From Patescibacteria group bacterium (GTDB lineage Bacteria; Patescibacteriota; Gracilibacteria; UBA1369), in NCBI GenBank assembly GCA_018825335.1, contig JAHJEW010000066.1, positions 1-25,362 on the forward strand: a stretch of DNA of 25,362 bases, read 5' to 3'. The position numbers and the translations under genes are program-made. Within the stretch, counting starts at the first letter, position 1. Every line of letters starts with the position of its first letter. The notes under the pieces are model-generated. The model had not been told where the DNA came from. It saw nothing but the letters and a program-made list of their open reading frames with translations, and did not search any database. This document shows, in pieces, positions 6,196-14,789 of this stretch.

Positions 6196-8697
6196 ATGAA
6201 ATTCAAGAAAATATTCTGCGTTTCTTTCGCATTATTACTGACTTTAACGATCCAAACGGCTCTGGCAACGGAATATTCCGATGTCTCATCGCTTTCCTCC
6301 AATTTCACGGCAATCAACTATCTCTCGGATCTTGGAATTATTCAGGGATACCCAGATCAGACATTTCATCCACAGCAACCGGTAAACAGGGTGGAATTTC
6401 TTAAACTTGCGCTGGAAAGTTCCGATATAAAAACCGACGTTGAAACGCCCACGCCGTTTCCGGACATAGATGAAAAAGCATGGTACGCAAAATATGTACG
6501 CAAAGCGAAAGCCGAAGGATGGATCCGCGGTTATGAAGACGGATCATTTAAGCCCGAAAATCCAATAAACAAAGCCGAAGCCCTGAAAATAATCGGTCAG
6601 ATCCAGCAATGGAAAACCGAAACCGACATTAGCGAAAAACCTTTTGGCGACACGGCAATTGACGCATGGTACACGAAGTACATAGCTTACGCCAAAGATA
6701 AAAACTTTCTGGAGGAAAGAACTTCCAGCTTCTTTCCGGAAAGCATTCTTTCCAGGGAAAAAACGGGGGAACTATTATTTAGAAGTTACATCACACGCAA
6801 AAGCGGGGCGGAGAAGTTTTCGCTTTCACTTGCCGCAAAATACCCGGCATCAAGTTTCATGCAAACAACGGTCAATGGTACGGAATCCGCGACTTCCGCC
6901 ACTCTGGATTTCACGCCCGTCAGCTATAAAACATATCCGCCTGACTTTTACGAAGATGTCACCCTGACCGAAAGCTTTCCAAACACATTCTACGAAAACG
7001 AAGTCTATTACATTGAGGGAAACGCCCCTTCAACAGAGGAATCTTCACTTTTTGTCTTTCTATCACCACCGAACGGCGAAAACATCAACTATGTAACCGA
7101 AATAGAAAACAATAACTTCAAAGTACCTCTGATCTTCCGCGAAAGCGGAAATTTTCAAATGGGGCTGATTCTCGGCAATCAAGGAGAAAGTAAAATAGCC
7201 AATATTTCAGTCCTGCCCGATTTACCGGAAATGCCATCCAATGAAACTGAAAACAAGCCGTCTTCCATAAAAGTCGAATATAAAGATCAAAAAACAAATT
7301 TTTCCTGGGACAATAAGGGACTGGATTTTATTAAGATGACAATCACTCAGAATAAAGCGGAAAAAACTTTCTTTTTCAGACAGGGAACCCAGGATTTCGA
7401 TGTTAACTACACGGATTTTACAGATTTTAATGAATTAAAGACCTATGTCACAATGGAAGGCGCCGAACTCAAAAGCGAAAGCCCATTGCAGTTTGAAACA
7501 AACTGGTCCATGCCGGCCCAAAAAAGTTTCATCGCTGTAACTCATGTTTATAGCGAGATTCTGGATTCGTATATTTCGATAAACAGCTTACCGGAAGTAC
7601 TTTCCACATTGAGCAAAATAACCTTCACAGGCACGGCGAAAAAAAACATTTTCAGCGAAGCGGCCGTAATAAAACCGGACGGTCTCGTGGATCTTTTCGA
7701 CCTTACAAGTTCCAGCCCTTTCGAAGACTATTTCGGATCAAAGATTATTCCCGGCGGCAACGACTTTACCTTTAAATACACGCCAAAAACAAACGGGACA
7801 TACGTTCTGGAAATAAACGGAACCGACGGCTCCGCCATTCTTAACACCCCTGTTTATATAAATAACGGTCTTCCTCTTATACCCGACTTTTTCGATCTAA
7901 ATATATATACACAGCCAGAATCGGATTTTAACCTTCAAACCGCGCGTACCAAAATGTTAAACCTGATTAATGAAGAAAGAAAAGCTGTGGGATTACCGGC
8001 GGTATCCATAGACGACAAACTGAATACTCTTGCACAAAATCATTCACAGGATATGATGGATCGTGATTTCTTCGCCCACGTGAATCCCGACGGAAAAACC
8101 CCGGAAGCCAGAAGACTCGAAGCCAATATTCCCATGCCCGTTGGCGAGAATCTGGCAATTTCTCCTACGGTTTTATATGCTCATAAAGGGCTTATGCAAA
8201 GCGGAATTCATCGCAACAATATTCTGGATCCAAAGTGGACCAAAGTGGGTATAGGAATAGCAATAAACTCATCGGGATCACTCCTTGTAACCCAGGAATT
8301 TTCAAGCGACAAGTACACCGAAAACGATCTTTTAACCATTGAAGACAACATTCTGGCCGCAATCAACAACAAGCGAAGCTCACTGGGGCTGAACTTTTTC
8401 CAGATCGAATCAAACCTCGACCTGGTGGCAAATCAGTGGAGTTACAAAATGGTTACGCAAGATTTCTTCGACTTCACTTCCCCGAACGGAGATTCACTCT
8501 CGGACCTTGTAAATCAATACGAATCCGGAAAACCCGTACAGGCTTTAATCCTCTCTTCCGGCGATGAGACGAAATTGATGGAAGAAGCAATAAAAAGCGA
8601 TGAAATAAGCTCAAACACATGGCAAAAAATAGGCATAGGAGTTAAAAACGACCAAAGCGGCACCCTGAAAGCCACAATCCTTTTCACAACCTATTAA
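6196..8697 (+). CDS. Secreted S-layer-homology protein with tandem CAP domains
   Basis: The 833-residue product starts with a classical signal peptide (MKFKKIFC, hydrophobic core, cleavage after ALA at about residue 24). Three SLH domains follow at about 27-73, 87-135 and 149-198. The TRAE-like motif appears as VNRVE, INKAE and the degraded LSREK. SLH triplets bind secondary wall polymer and hold proteins at the cell surface. Residues about 230-580 look like beta-sandwich repeats without a named family. The C-terminus has a CAP (SCP/PR-1) domain at 583-705 with its His/Glu set: H628 in FFAHVNP, E651 in GENLA, H672 in GIHRNN. A second CAP-like copy at 716-833 has lost these residues (FFDFTSPNG). 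CAP domains occur in bacterial wall-associated and secreted proteins; the activity is unknown. It has its own promoter. A weak hairpin with a T-run lies downstream at 8739. Confidence 0.9.
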   Translation: MKFKKIFCVSFALLLTLTIQTALATEYSDVSSLSSNFTAINYLSDLGIIQGYPDQTFHPQQPVNRVEFLKLALESSDIKTDVETPTPFPDIDEKAWYAKYVRKAKAEGWIRGYEDGSFKPENPINKAEALKIIGQIQQWKTETDISEKPFGDTAIDAWYTKYIAYAKDKNFLEERTSSFFPESILSREKTGELLFRSYITRKSGAEKFSLSLAAKYPASSFMQTTVNGTESATSATLDFTPVSYKTYPPDFYEDVTLTESFPNTFYENEVYYIEGNAPSTEESSLFVFLSPPNGENINYVTEIENNNFKVPLIFRESGNFQMGLILGNQGESKIANISVLPDLPEMPSNETENKPSSIKVEYKDQKTNFSWDNKGLDFIKMTITQNKAEKTFFFRQGTQDFDVNYTDFTDFNELKTYVTMEGAELKSESPLQFETNWSMPAQKSFIAVTHVYSEILDSYISINSLPEVLSTLSKITFTGTAKKNIFSEAAVIKPDGLVDLFDLTSSSPFEDYFGSKIIPGGNDFTFKYTPKTNGTYVLEINGTDGSAILNTPVYINNGLPLIPDFFDLNIYTQPESDFNLQTARTKMLNLINEERKAVGLPAVSIDDKLNTLAQNHSQDMMDRDFFAHVNPDGKTPEARRLEANIPMPVGENLAISPTVLYAHKGLMQSGIHRNNILDPKWTKVGIGIAINSSGSLLVTQEFSSDKYTENDLLTIEDNILAAINNKRSSLGLNFFQIESNLDLVANQWSYKMVTQDFFDFTSPNGDSLSDLVNQYESGKPVQALILSSGDETKLMEEAIKSDEISSNTWQKIGIGVKNDQSGTLKATILFTTY

Positions 8698-8710
8698 ACC
8701 CAATTCAAGG

Positions 8711-8738
8711 TTGTTAAAAAAGCAAAAATAACTACAAT
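8711..8738 (+). promoter_or_regulatory. Possible promoter of the cell-wall operon
   Basis: TTGTTA (8711-8716), a 16-bp spacer and TACAAT (8733-8738) would start transcription near 8745, about 32 nt before ATG 8777. The match is moderate. The hairpin at 8739-8755 overlaps the predicted start, so promoter and terminator readings compete. Confidence 0.45.
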
Positions 8739-8755
8739 AGAGGGGACCTCTTTTT
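8739..8755 (+). terminator. Weak rho-independent terminator candidate
   Basis: The perfect 5-bp stem AGAGG/CCTCT with a GGA loop is followed directly by four T, 42 bp after the stop of the SLH-CAP gene. The stem is short, so the call is tentative. It would separate the SLH-CAP gene from the cell-wall operon. Confidence 0.4.
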
Positions 8756-8776
8756 CACCAAACCTTTTTAGCGCAT

Positions 8777-10258
8777 ATGGACTTTAAAACAAAAAAAATC
8801 CGTAAAGAACCAAAGCCGCCGAAACCCAAAAAGCAAAGACCGGCAATCAGCTTCAAAAACGCGTACGGCAACAAATACAGACTGCACCTTGCCACCGCGG
8901 GCGGCAGCGCAATACTGATCATCATCCTCCTTTTGGGCCTGTTTACGATCGTTAAAAGTCTGGATTTTTCCAGGATCGTTTTTTCCTTTGGGAAAAGCCT
9001 TCAGACCGATGGAGCGGGTAATACGAACATCCTGCTTGTCGGAACCGGCGGAGAAGATCACGACGGCGCAAACCTGACCGATACCATAATAGTTGCCAAA
9101 ATAGACTACAATGAAGAAATCGTGCCCATGCTGTCCATTCCGCGCGATTTTTACATTATGAAAAAGCAGCAGCGTATAAACAGTATTTACGACTGGGGAA
9201 ATAGTGTAAACGGCGACAATGAAGGCATTTTGGAGCTTAAAGAAACCGTTGAAGAAATAACCGGACTGAATATTCAGTACTACGTCAAAGTGGATTTTGA
9301 AGGATTCACGAAAATAATAGACAGTCTGGGCGGTGTGGACGTAAATGTCAGCGAAAAAATTTATGATCCCTATTACCCGAAAGGAGAAAGCATCTACTAC
9401 GAAACATTCGAACTGGATGCCGGACCGCAGACGCTGGACGGAGCAACAGCGCTTAAATATGCCAGAAGCCGCAAAACCACCAGCGATTTCGACCGCGCCC
9501 GCAGACAACAGGAACTGCTTTTTGCGATAAAAGAAAAAGCGCTCAATCTGGGCATTTTAACCAACCCGGGTAAAATAGGTAATATTTATGATTCGATAGA
9601 TAAAAGCATCGAAACCGATTTATCCCTGGCGGAGATCATAGAACTTGGAAAAATCGGCAAAGATTTCCAGAAAGAAAACCTCTTCCCTCTGGTCATCAAC
9701 GACGATCCAACTTCCTGCGGAGGACTTGTATACACCCCCGCCAGAGAATACTTTTCCGGAGCTTCCGTACTTCTTCCCGTTGGCAAAGATTACGATTATG
9801 TACACCTTTTTGTCGATCTGGTATTCAAAAACATCGGCAGTATAGCGAAGTCAGACGACTATATTCAAATTCTCAACGGCACCAAAACATCCGGCCTGGC
9901 GTACGAAACTCTTAATATATTAAGCCGCTTTTGTTTGAACATCAGTTATTACGGCAATGCGCCGGACCGCACCCTTGAAAAATCCACCATCTACTATAAA
10001 CCCGATGAAGAAGGCAATCCCCCGCCAATAATCAATCTGGTAAATTCGTTGATGCCGGGTATAGAAAACCGGGCGGGCATCCCCGAAAATTACCTGGAAA
10101 CGGAAGCCCGCCAAAAATCAACAATTGTCGTGGAACTTGGAAGCGATTATTTGAATAAACGGCATGAAGAGCCATTCAATAAGCTAAATTTCCTGGCCCC
10201 TGCAACCGATGAAACAACCGATGCGGAGAAACAAATCGTGGAACCGGAAACAAACTAA
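8777..10258 (+). CDS. LytR-CpsA-Psr (LCP) family wall-polymer ligase
   Basis: LCP proteins transfer polyprenyl-phosphate-linked glycopolymers to peptidoglycan outside the membrane. This 493-residue protein has a basic, Pro/Lys-rich cytoplasmic head (1-40), one membrane helix (about 43-60) and an extracellular LCP domain (about 80-255). The diagnostic LCP motifs are present: TDTI at 101-104, SIPRD at 120-124, YARSR at 228-232 and DFDRARRQQ at 237-245, supplying the Asp/Arg residues that hold metal and pyrophosphate. A LytR C-terminal-type domain follows at about 353-440 (IQILNGTKTSGLAYETLNIL). The acidic tail is variable. It is the first gene of a three-gene run, with only 6 bp to the carboxypeptidase gene. 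In this context the ligase could attach the polymer that the SLH domains next door bind (inference). Confidence 0.93.
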   Translation: MDFKTKKIRKEPKPPKPKKQRPAISFKNAYGNKYRLHLATAGGSAILIIILLLGLFTIVKSLDFSRIVFSFGKSLQTDGAGNTNILLVGTGGEDHDGANLTDTIIVAKIDYNEEIVPMLSIPRDFYIMKKQQRINSIYDWGNSVNGDNEGILELKETVEEITGLNIQYYVKVDFEGFTKIIDSLGGVDVNVSEKIYDPYYPKGESIYYETFELDAGPQTLDGATALKYARSRKTTSDFDRARRQQELLFAIKEKALNLGILTNPGKIGNIYDSIDKSIETDLSLAEIIELGKIGKDFQKENLFPLVINDDPTSCGGLVYTPAREYFSGASVLLPVGKDYDYVHLFVDLVFKNIGSIAKSDDYIQILNGTKTSGLAYETLNILSRFCLNISYYGNAPDRTLEKSTIYYKPDEEGNPPPIINLVNSLMPGIENRAGIPENYLETEARQKSTIVVELGSDYLNKRHEEPFNKLNFLAPATDETTDAEKQIVEPETN

Positions 10259-10264
10259 CAACGT

Positions 10265-11182
10265 ATGATCTCTACTTTAATCAGCATTTTCACGGCGGGC
10301 ACACTTATGACCCAGGACCTGCCTTCGATAAATCCGCACATAATTTCCTGGAACGAAAACATGCTGATTGAAAGCGTATCCGGACCGAAAAAAAATGAGA
10401 AAAACATTGCACCAGTCATTGAAGCCAAAGCGGCAATTGTGGTCGACATGAAAAACGGGCTGATCCTTTACGAAAAAAACATTCACCAACCGCTTTACAT
10501 AGCAAGTCTCACCAAGCTCATGACAGCCCTGATCGTACTGGAAGAAAACGATCCCTCGGAAGTTGTAACCGTATCGGAAAACGCATCAAAAACCCCAGGG
10601 AAAAAAATATGGCTTGCCCCGGATGAAAAAATAACAGTTGAAAACCTGCTGTACGCTTCACTTATTGAAAGTGCCAATGACGCGGCCACCGCCCTGGCCG
10701 AATACAATGCCGGCTCTGCAGAAAGTTTTGTAATTAAAATGAACCGGAAAGCCGAAGAACTTGGCCTGCGCTCAACAACCTTCGTCAACCCGACCGGACT
10801 GGACGAGGGGGAAGACAACGGCACTTTCCAAAGCACAATCGAGGACGGTAACATCTCTTCGGTTTACGACCTGACCCTGCTTGGCAAATATGTTTACGGT
10901 AAAAGCTTTATCCGCAGAACCGTAACTAAAAAAGAACTGGAGATCGCCTCCACAAACGAAAGACTTATCCACAAATTAAAGAATACAAACGCTCTGCTTG
11001 ATAGCTATCTGACAATACTGGGACTGAAAACCGGAACAACGGACAACGCCGGAGAATGTCTTATTGCGATAATTGAAAACGAAAAAGGGAACGACATATT
11101 GACCGTGGTACTTGGCAGTCCGGCGCGTTATAATGAAACAAAAATTCTGGCCGACTGGACACTGCGCACATATAAATGGTAA
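10265..11182 (+). CDS. dacA: D-alanyl-D-alanine carboxypeptidase (peptidase S11, PBP5-like)
   Basis: The enzyme removes the terminal D-Ala from peptidoglycan stem pentapeptides and so limits cross-linking. All three penicillin-binding motifs are present: SLTK at residues 81-84 (nucleophile Ser81 and Lys84), SAN at 136-138, and KTG at 255-257. At 305 residues it holds the catalytic domain only. The C-terminal beta domain and amphipathic anchor of classical PBP5 are missing. The N-terminus (MISTLISIFTAGTLM) is a short hydrophobic stretch without a basic head, so export may depend on a weak signal or an unrecognised start. It sits 6 bp after the LCP gene and 9 bp before mraY, in one operon. Family assignment is firm; physiological role is inferred from the family. 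Confidence 0.93.
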   Translation: MISTLISIFTAGTLMTQDLPSINPHIISWNENMLIESVSGPKKNEKNIAPVIEAKAAIVVDMKNGLILYEKNIHQPLYIASLTKLMTALIVLEENDPSEVVTVSENASKTPGKKIWLAPDEKITVENLLYASLIESANDAATALAEYNAGSAESFVIKMNRKAEELGLRSTTFVNPTGLDEGEDNGTFQSTIEDGNISSVYDLTLLGKYVYGKSFIRRTVTKKELEIASTNERLIHKLKNTNALLDSYLTILGLKTGTTDNAGECLIAIIENEKGNDILTVVLGSPARYNETKILADWTLRTYKW

Positions 11183-11191
11183 CCACGCGTT

Positions 11192-12250
11192 ATGGATCTG
11201 ATTAGTAACATAAGGCATTTATCGCTGATTTTCAGCTCAGAAATATTCGCCTTCCTGCTTGCCATACTTCTTGCGCCCGGCTTTATTAAATTGCTGCACA
11301 AATACAAATGCAGCAAACAGATCAGAGAAATGGCCTCCACCGGAGAAATCGCCAGCATTTTCCAGTCGCTTCACGCCAAAAAAAAGGGCATACCGACAAT
11401 GGGGGGAATTCTTATCTGGGGCACGGTACTGATCATAACTCTGGCCTCCTTTATCCCCTCTTATCTCGGCATCACCAACAGCTCGCTCATCAGCAGGGAG
11501 GAAACCTGGCTGCCTCTGTTTACGCTGATCACAACCGCACTGCTGGGCGCCGTGGATGACTGGTTCAACATAAAAGGACTCGGCAAGAGCAAAGGATTAA
11601 ACATAAAACCAAAATTTCTCTGGCTGACCGTGTTCGCGCTTGCCGGAGCACTGTGGTTCCATTTCCGGCTTGGATATGATCAGATCCACGTACCCGGCAT
11701 CGGCGATATTCTGATCGATTTATGGTATATTCCGCTTTTCATTCTGGTAATTACCGCAACCGCCAACGCCGTCAACATTACGGACGGACTGGATGGACTG
11801 GCGGGAGGACTTTTAATAATCGCATTCGGATCTTTCTCCATTATCGCATTCGCGCAGGGACTCTTTATTCTGGCCGCTTTTTGCGCAGTTATCGTGGGAG
11901 CTCTGCTCGGATTTATCTGGTTTAATATTTTTCCCGCGCACTTCATTATGGGTGACACCGGGGCAATATCGCTGGGGGCAACTCTGGGGGTAATAGCCAT
12001 GATGACCGATTCCGTGGCCGTGCTGCCGCTGATCGGCTTCATTTTTGTTATTGAAACACTTTCCGTAATAATCCAGCTGACTTCCAAAAAATTCTTCGGC
12101 AAAAAGGTTTTTCTTATTGCGCCACTTCATCATCACTTCGAAAAGAAAGGATGGTCTGAACCAAACATTGTTATGCGTTTCTGGATCATAGGCGGATTTC
12201 TGGCCAGTCTTGGCCTGATTCTGGGCCTACTCGCCTCCACCGGAATGTAA
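11192..12250 (+). CDS. mraY: Phospho-N-acetylmuramoyl-pentapeptide-transferase
   Basis: MraY moves phospho-MurNAc-pentapeptide from UDP to undecaprenyl phosphate, making lipid I on the inner face of the membrane. The 352-residue length and about ten hydrophobic helices match the family. Conserved signatures are GIPTMGG (67-72), the metal-binding DD pair at 122-123 (VDDWFN), NITDGLDGLAG (195-205), the third catalytic Asp in MGDTGAISLG (253-262) and the HHH loop PLHHHFEKKGW (311-321). It is the last gene of the LCP-carboxypeptidase-mraY run rather than part of a mur/fts cluster. Its final 24 bp overlap the end of the anti-sigma factor gene on the other strand. Confidence 0.97.
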   Translation: MDLISNIRHLSLIFSSEIFAFLLAILLAPGFIKLLHKYKCSKQIREMASTGEIASIFQSLHAKKKGIPTMGGILIWGTVLIITLASFIPSYLGITNSSLISREETWLPLFTLITTALLGAVDDWFNIKGLGKSKGLNIKPKFLWLTVFALAGALWFHFRLGYDQIHVPGIGDILIDLWYIPLFILVITATANAVNITDGLDGLAGGLLIIAFGSFSIIAFAQGLFILAAFCAVIVGALLGFIWFNIFPAHFIMGDTGAISLGATLGVIAMMTDSVAVLPLIGFIFVIETLSVIIQLTSKKFFGKKVFLIAPLHHHFEKKGWSEPNIVMRFWIIGGFLASLGLILGLLASTGM

Positions 12251-14182
12251 ATCCGGCGTGGCCTCCTGCGGCACCAGCATAATCACACCCTGTTCCACCG
12301 GCAGCCCTTCGGCATCCGGACTAATAAACAGGATCTGATAATCGTCATTCAACAATTTACTGACAGCCGGTTCAATCAGATCATTTTCACTGCTATCCTC
12401 ATCCACGTAAGAATCATACAAATCTTTAAGCTGCAACAGCACATCGGAAGAAACTTCATCCGGATTTTGCTCCAGCGCGATAATAAACTTGCGCAGCGTA
12501 TCTTCACGAACCTGGCGAACCTGATCGCGGAACGCAAACTGATCGCGATATATTATCGACTGCTCAATTGACGTTAATATCTTTATATTGTCAGCCTGCC
12601 TTTGAATCAGCGAAGCAAACCTGTCGCTAAGCTCAACTTCATTGTCCGCGCTCAAAGTAAGTAAAAACTTATTCGCCTTGTTCTGATAACGCTTCAGGAG
12701 CGTTGCCGCAAGATTAAACTGGTTGTCGGCCAAAAGTTCCTGCATCTCCAACAAAGCATCTTCCGCCTGGGCCAATTGAATCTCCACTTTGGCAACATCG
12801 GTCTCCGCAAGCATCACTTCTGCTTCCTGCAGCGTCTCTTTGGCTCTATAAAGCCTGTCACCGGGCCTGAACGAAGCAAAATCTTTCAACTGGTTATTGA
12901 TCTTTTCATTGAGCATATCACGCAATATACCTGCGGAAAGCGGATCACTTTTCGAAAGTTCCGGCAAGGACGTACCAACAATCATCGCAACCTTGTTGCG
13001 GAAATCGGACAAACCGTCCACTCCTTCCTGACGCACTCCGCGCACCAGCTGGGCCTCCGCGGTCACAAGAACCTTATAAGCATCTTCGATCTTCTGCCTG
13101 ACAACAGCGGCATCTCCACCATCCGGGATATCAAACGCCGACGCAATAATCACCGACTGGGGAACTGCATCTGTGGCAGCCTCCTCTTTATCCACTGTCA
13201 AATCGGCCTTATACTGCTCATCACTGGAAAGATTGGCCGCGACCCACACCTTTTCATCTTCATCCTCGGAAACTTTTGAAATTTTTTCGATCGATACATC
13301 TCTACCGGTAACCTCCGCTTTATAGCCCGCAATCACTGTTTTACCCGCATCCGCACTTTCATTTACCGGGATCACATTAACCACGTTGTCATAAACGGAA
13401 ACACTGGTTTTAACATCATTTGACTCAAGACTGAAAGCCGCCTTTTTCTTTACATCCGTCCGCAAAGCATTTGTATCAACCCATAAACGCGCAGCATCCC
13501 TCAAATTAACAACTCGCGTCCAGACCTTTCCCTGGTCAACATACATTCCAACGGATGTAACGACCGGATTTAACGGCTCAAAATAAAGCCTGCTCACCTG
13601 CACGATTGTATCCGGACCAAGCCGCGAAATACTGTCTTCAAAAAAATGGATTGTAGCCGAAGAGTTCCGGTCCGTTAAAACCTTGTCACCTTCCTGAAGC
13701 TCCATCATAGGCCGCGCTTTAATCATGGAAGCCTTGCGCAGCACCATCACATCGCCCGATATGGCGTCAAGATACGTGGTTTTGGCCTGCGCCGTGGGCG
13801 CGCGCAAGGGAGCCACAACAACAATCCCAAGCGCAAAAACAAAAAGCAGCATGCCCGCGGTCATTGTCCTTAGCATGCCAAAACTTTTCCCATAAACAGC
13901 ATGCTCCTTCAACTCACCGGAAGCTTCAATATAATTTAAAATCCGCTCTTTCAAAATTACGGATGCCCATTGCGGTATTGAAACGGCCCTGGCCCGCTCG
14001 CGAATCGCATCGGCAAGCCGCCTAAGCCCTGCGGGAAGCCGCTCCGTACTCTCATTTGCAGTTTCTTTCAGCAGCCTGTTTTCCATTTCAGCCTTTACGG
14101 ATACGGATAACACAGGCTTCGAAAGCCCATAAAGCTCCTTTTCCAGCGGATCCGTTTCCTTATTGTTGCGAATAGATAACAT
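12227..14182 (-). CDS. FecR-like single-pass membrane anti-sigma factor (putative)
   Basis: The 651-residue product is encoded 29 bp downstream of the ECF sigma factor, the usual place for its inhibitor. The cytoplasmic N-terminal 100 residues are helical and charged. One membrane helix spans about 106-125 (GMLLFVFALGIVVVA pattern). Residues about 135-295 resemble a FecR domain (DAISGDVMVLR, then GDKVLTDRNSSATIHF, then beta repeats). The C-terminal half (about 365-600) is a long helical, Glu/Gln-rich region like the DUF5667 segments found in other anti-sigma-like proteins. It is longer than typical FecR proteins (300-350 residues) because of this extra-cytoplasmic part. It would hold the sigma factor at the membrane until an outside signal arrives. 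No canonical zinc-binding anti-sigma motif is seen. The role is inferred from topology and neighbourhood. Confidence 0.8.
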   Translation of the reverse strand: MLSIRNNKETDPLEKELYGLSKPVLSVSVKAEMENRLLKETANESTERLPAGLRRLADAIRERARAVSIPQWASVILKERILNYIEASGELKEHAVYGKSFGMLRTMTAGMLLFVFALGIVVVAPLRAPTAQAKTTYLDAISGDVMVLRKASMIKARPMMELQEGDKVLTDRNSSATIHFFEDSISRLGPDTIVQVSRLYFEPLNPVVTSVGMYVDQGKVWTRVVNLRDAARLWVDTNALRTDVKKKAAFSLESNDVKTSVSVYDNVVNVIPVNESADAGKTVIAGYKAEVTGRDVSIEKISKVSEDEDEKVWVAANLSSDEQYKADLTVDKEEAATDAVPQSVIIASAFDIPDGGDAAVVRQKIEDAYKVLVTAEAQLVRGVRQEGVDGLSDFRNKVAMIVGTSLPELSKSDPLSAGILRDMLNEKINNQLKDFASFRPGDRLYRAKETLQEAEVMLAETDVAKVEIQLAQAEDALLEMQELLADNQFNLAATLLKRYQNKANKFLLTLSADNEVELSDRFASLIQRQADNIKILTSIEQSIIYRDQFAFRDQVRQVREDTLRKFIIALEQNPDEVSSDVLLQLKDLYDSYVDEDSSENDLIEPAVSKLLNDDYQILFISPDAEGLPVEQGVIMLVPQEATPDLHSGGGE

Positions 14183-14211
14183 AATTGCGAACTTTACAAC
14201 GGATAAGCCAA

Positions 14212-14778
14212 TTATTTGTTACGCATGTTCATATCTTCCAAAATCCGGCGAAGCGCCCGCAGCGCCCGCAACTTCAAAATACGCAGACTGCCCTCGGTTC
14301 TGCGCATAATTTTGGCAATTTCACGATTTTCAAGTTCATTGATGTATTTAAGCACGATAACCTGCTGATGCTTCCTGTTAAGTTTAGAAATCGCCTTCAT
14401 TAAGACCTCGCTGGAAAGCGAGCCTTCCGCAATACGAACAGGATCCGCATCTCTTTTTTCATCGGCAATATCAAAATTTAGCTCCACCGCTTCTTTATTC
14501 AGACGATAATGATCCACCACCGCGTTATGGGCGATCCGGTAAATCCATGACGAAAAATACCTGCGCCCCACCCTATACGACTTAATATTCTCCCAGACCT
14601 TAAGAAAAACATTCTCCGTTATATCAAGGGCATCTTCGCGGCCGGTGCGGTAATAAGTATAGCGATAAATCTGGTCAACAAAAGCGTTATAAAGCTTTTC
14701 AAAGGCCTCGGTTTTTCCTCGCTGTGCATCCGCTACAAACGCATCCAGCTGCTCCGGACTGTATTTTATTTCCGACAT
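14212..14778 (-). CDS. ECF-type RNA polymerase sigma factor
   Basis: The 188-residue product contains only sigma regions 2 and 4, as ECF factors do. Region 2 covers about 25-92 (FEKLYNAFVDQIYRYTYYRT, then FLKVWENI, then SSWIYRIAHN), which binds core polymerase and the -10 element. Region 4 covers about 127-180 (LNRKHQQVIVLKYINEL, then the helix-turn-helix around NREIAKIMRRTEGSLR), which reads the -35 element. It lies 11 bp after fbp and 29 bp before the FecR-like gene, in one operon on the minus strand. No Shine-Dalgarno site precedes ATG 14778. Its target promoters cannot be identified here. Confidence 0.93.
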   Translation of the reverse strand: MSEIKYSPEQLDAFVADAQRGKTEAFEKLYNAFVDQIYRYTYYRTGREDALDITENVFLKVWENIKSYRVGRRYFSSWIYRIAHNAVVDHYRLNKEAVELNFDIADEKRDADPVRIAEGSLSSEVLMKAISKLNRKHQQVIVLKYINELENREIAKIMRRTEGSLRILKLRALRALRRILEDMNMRNK

Positions 14779-14789
14779 AGATTAAGGTA

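Noticed and set aside
8768..9508. A 246-residue minus-strand frame
   Set aside because: It lies over the LCP domain with its diagnostic motifs and has no recognisable signature of its own.
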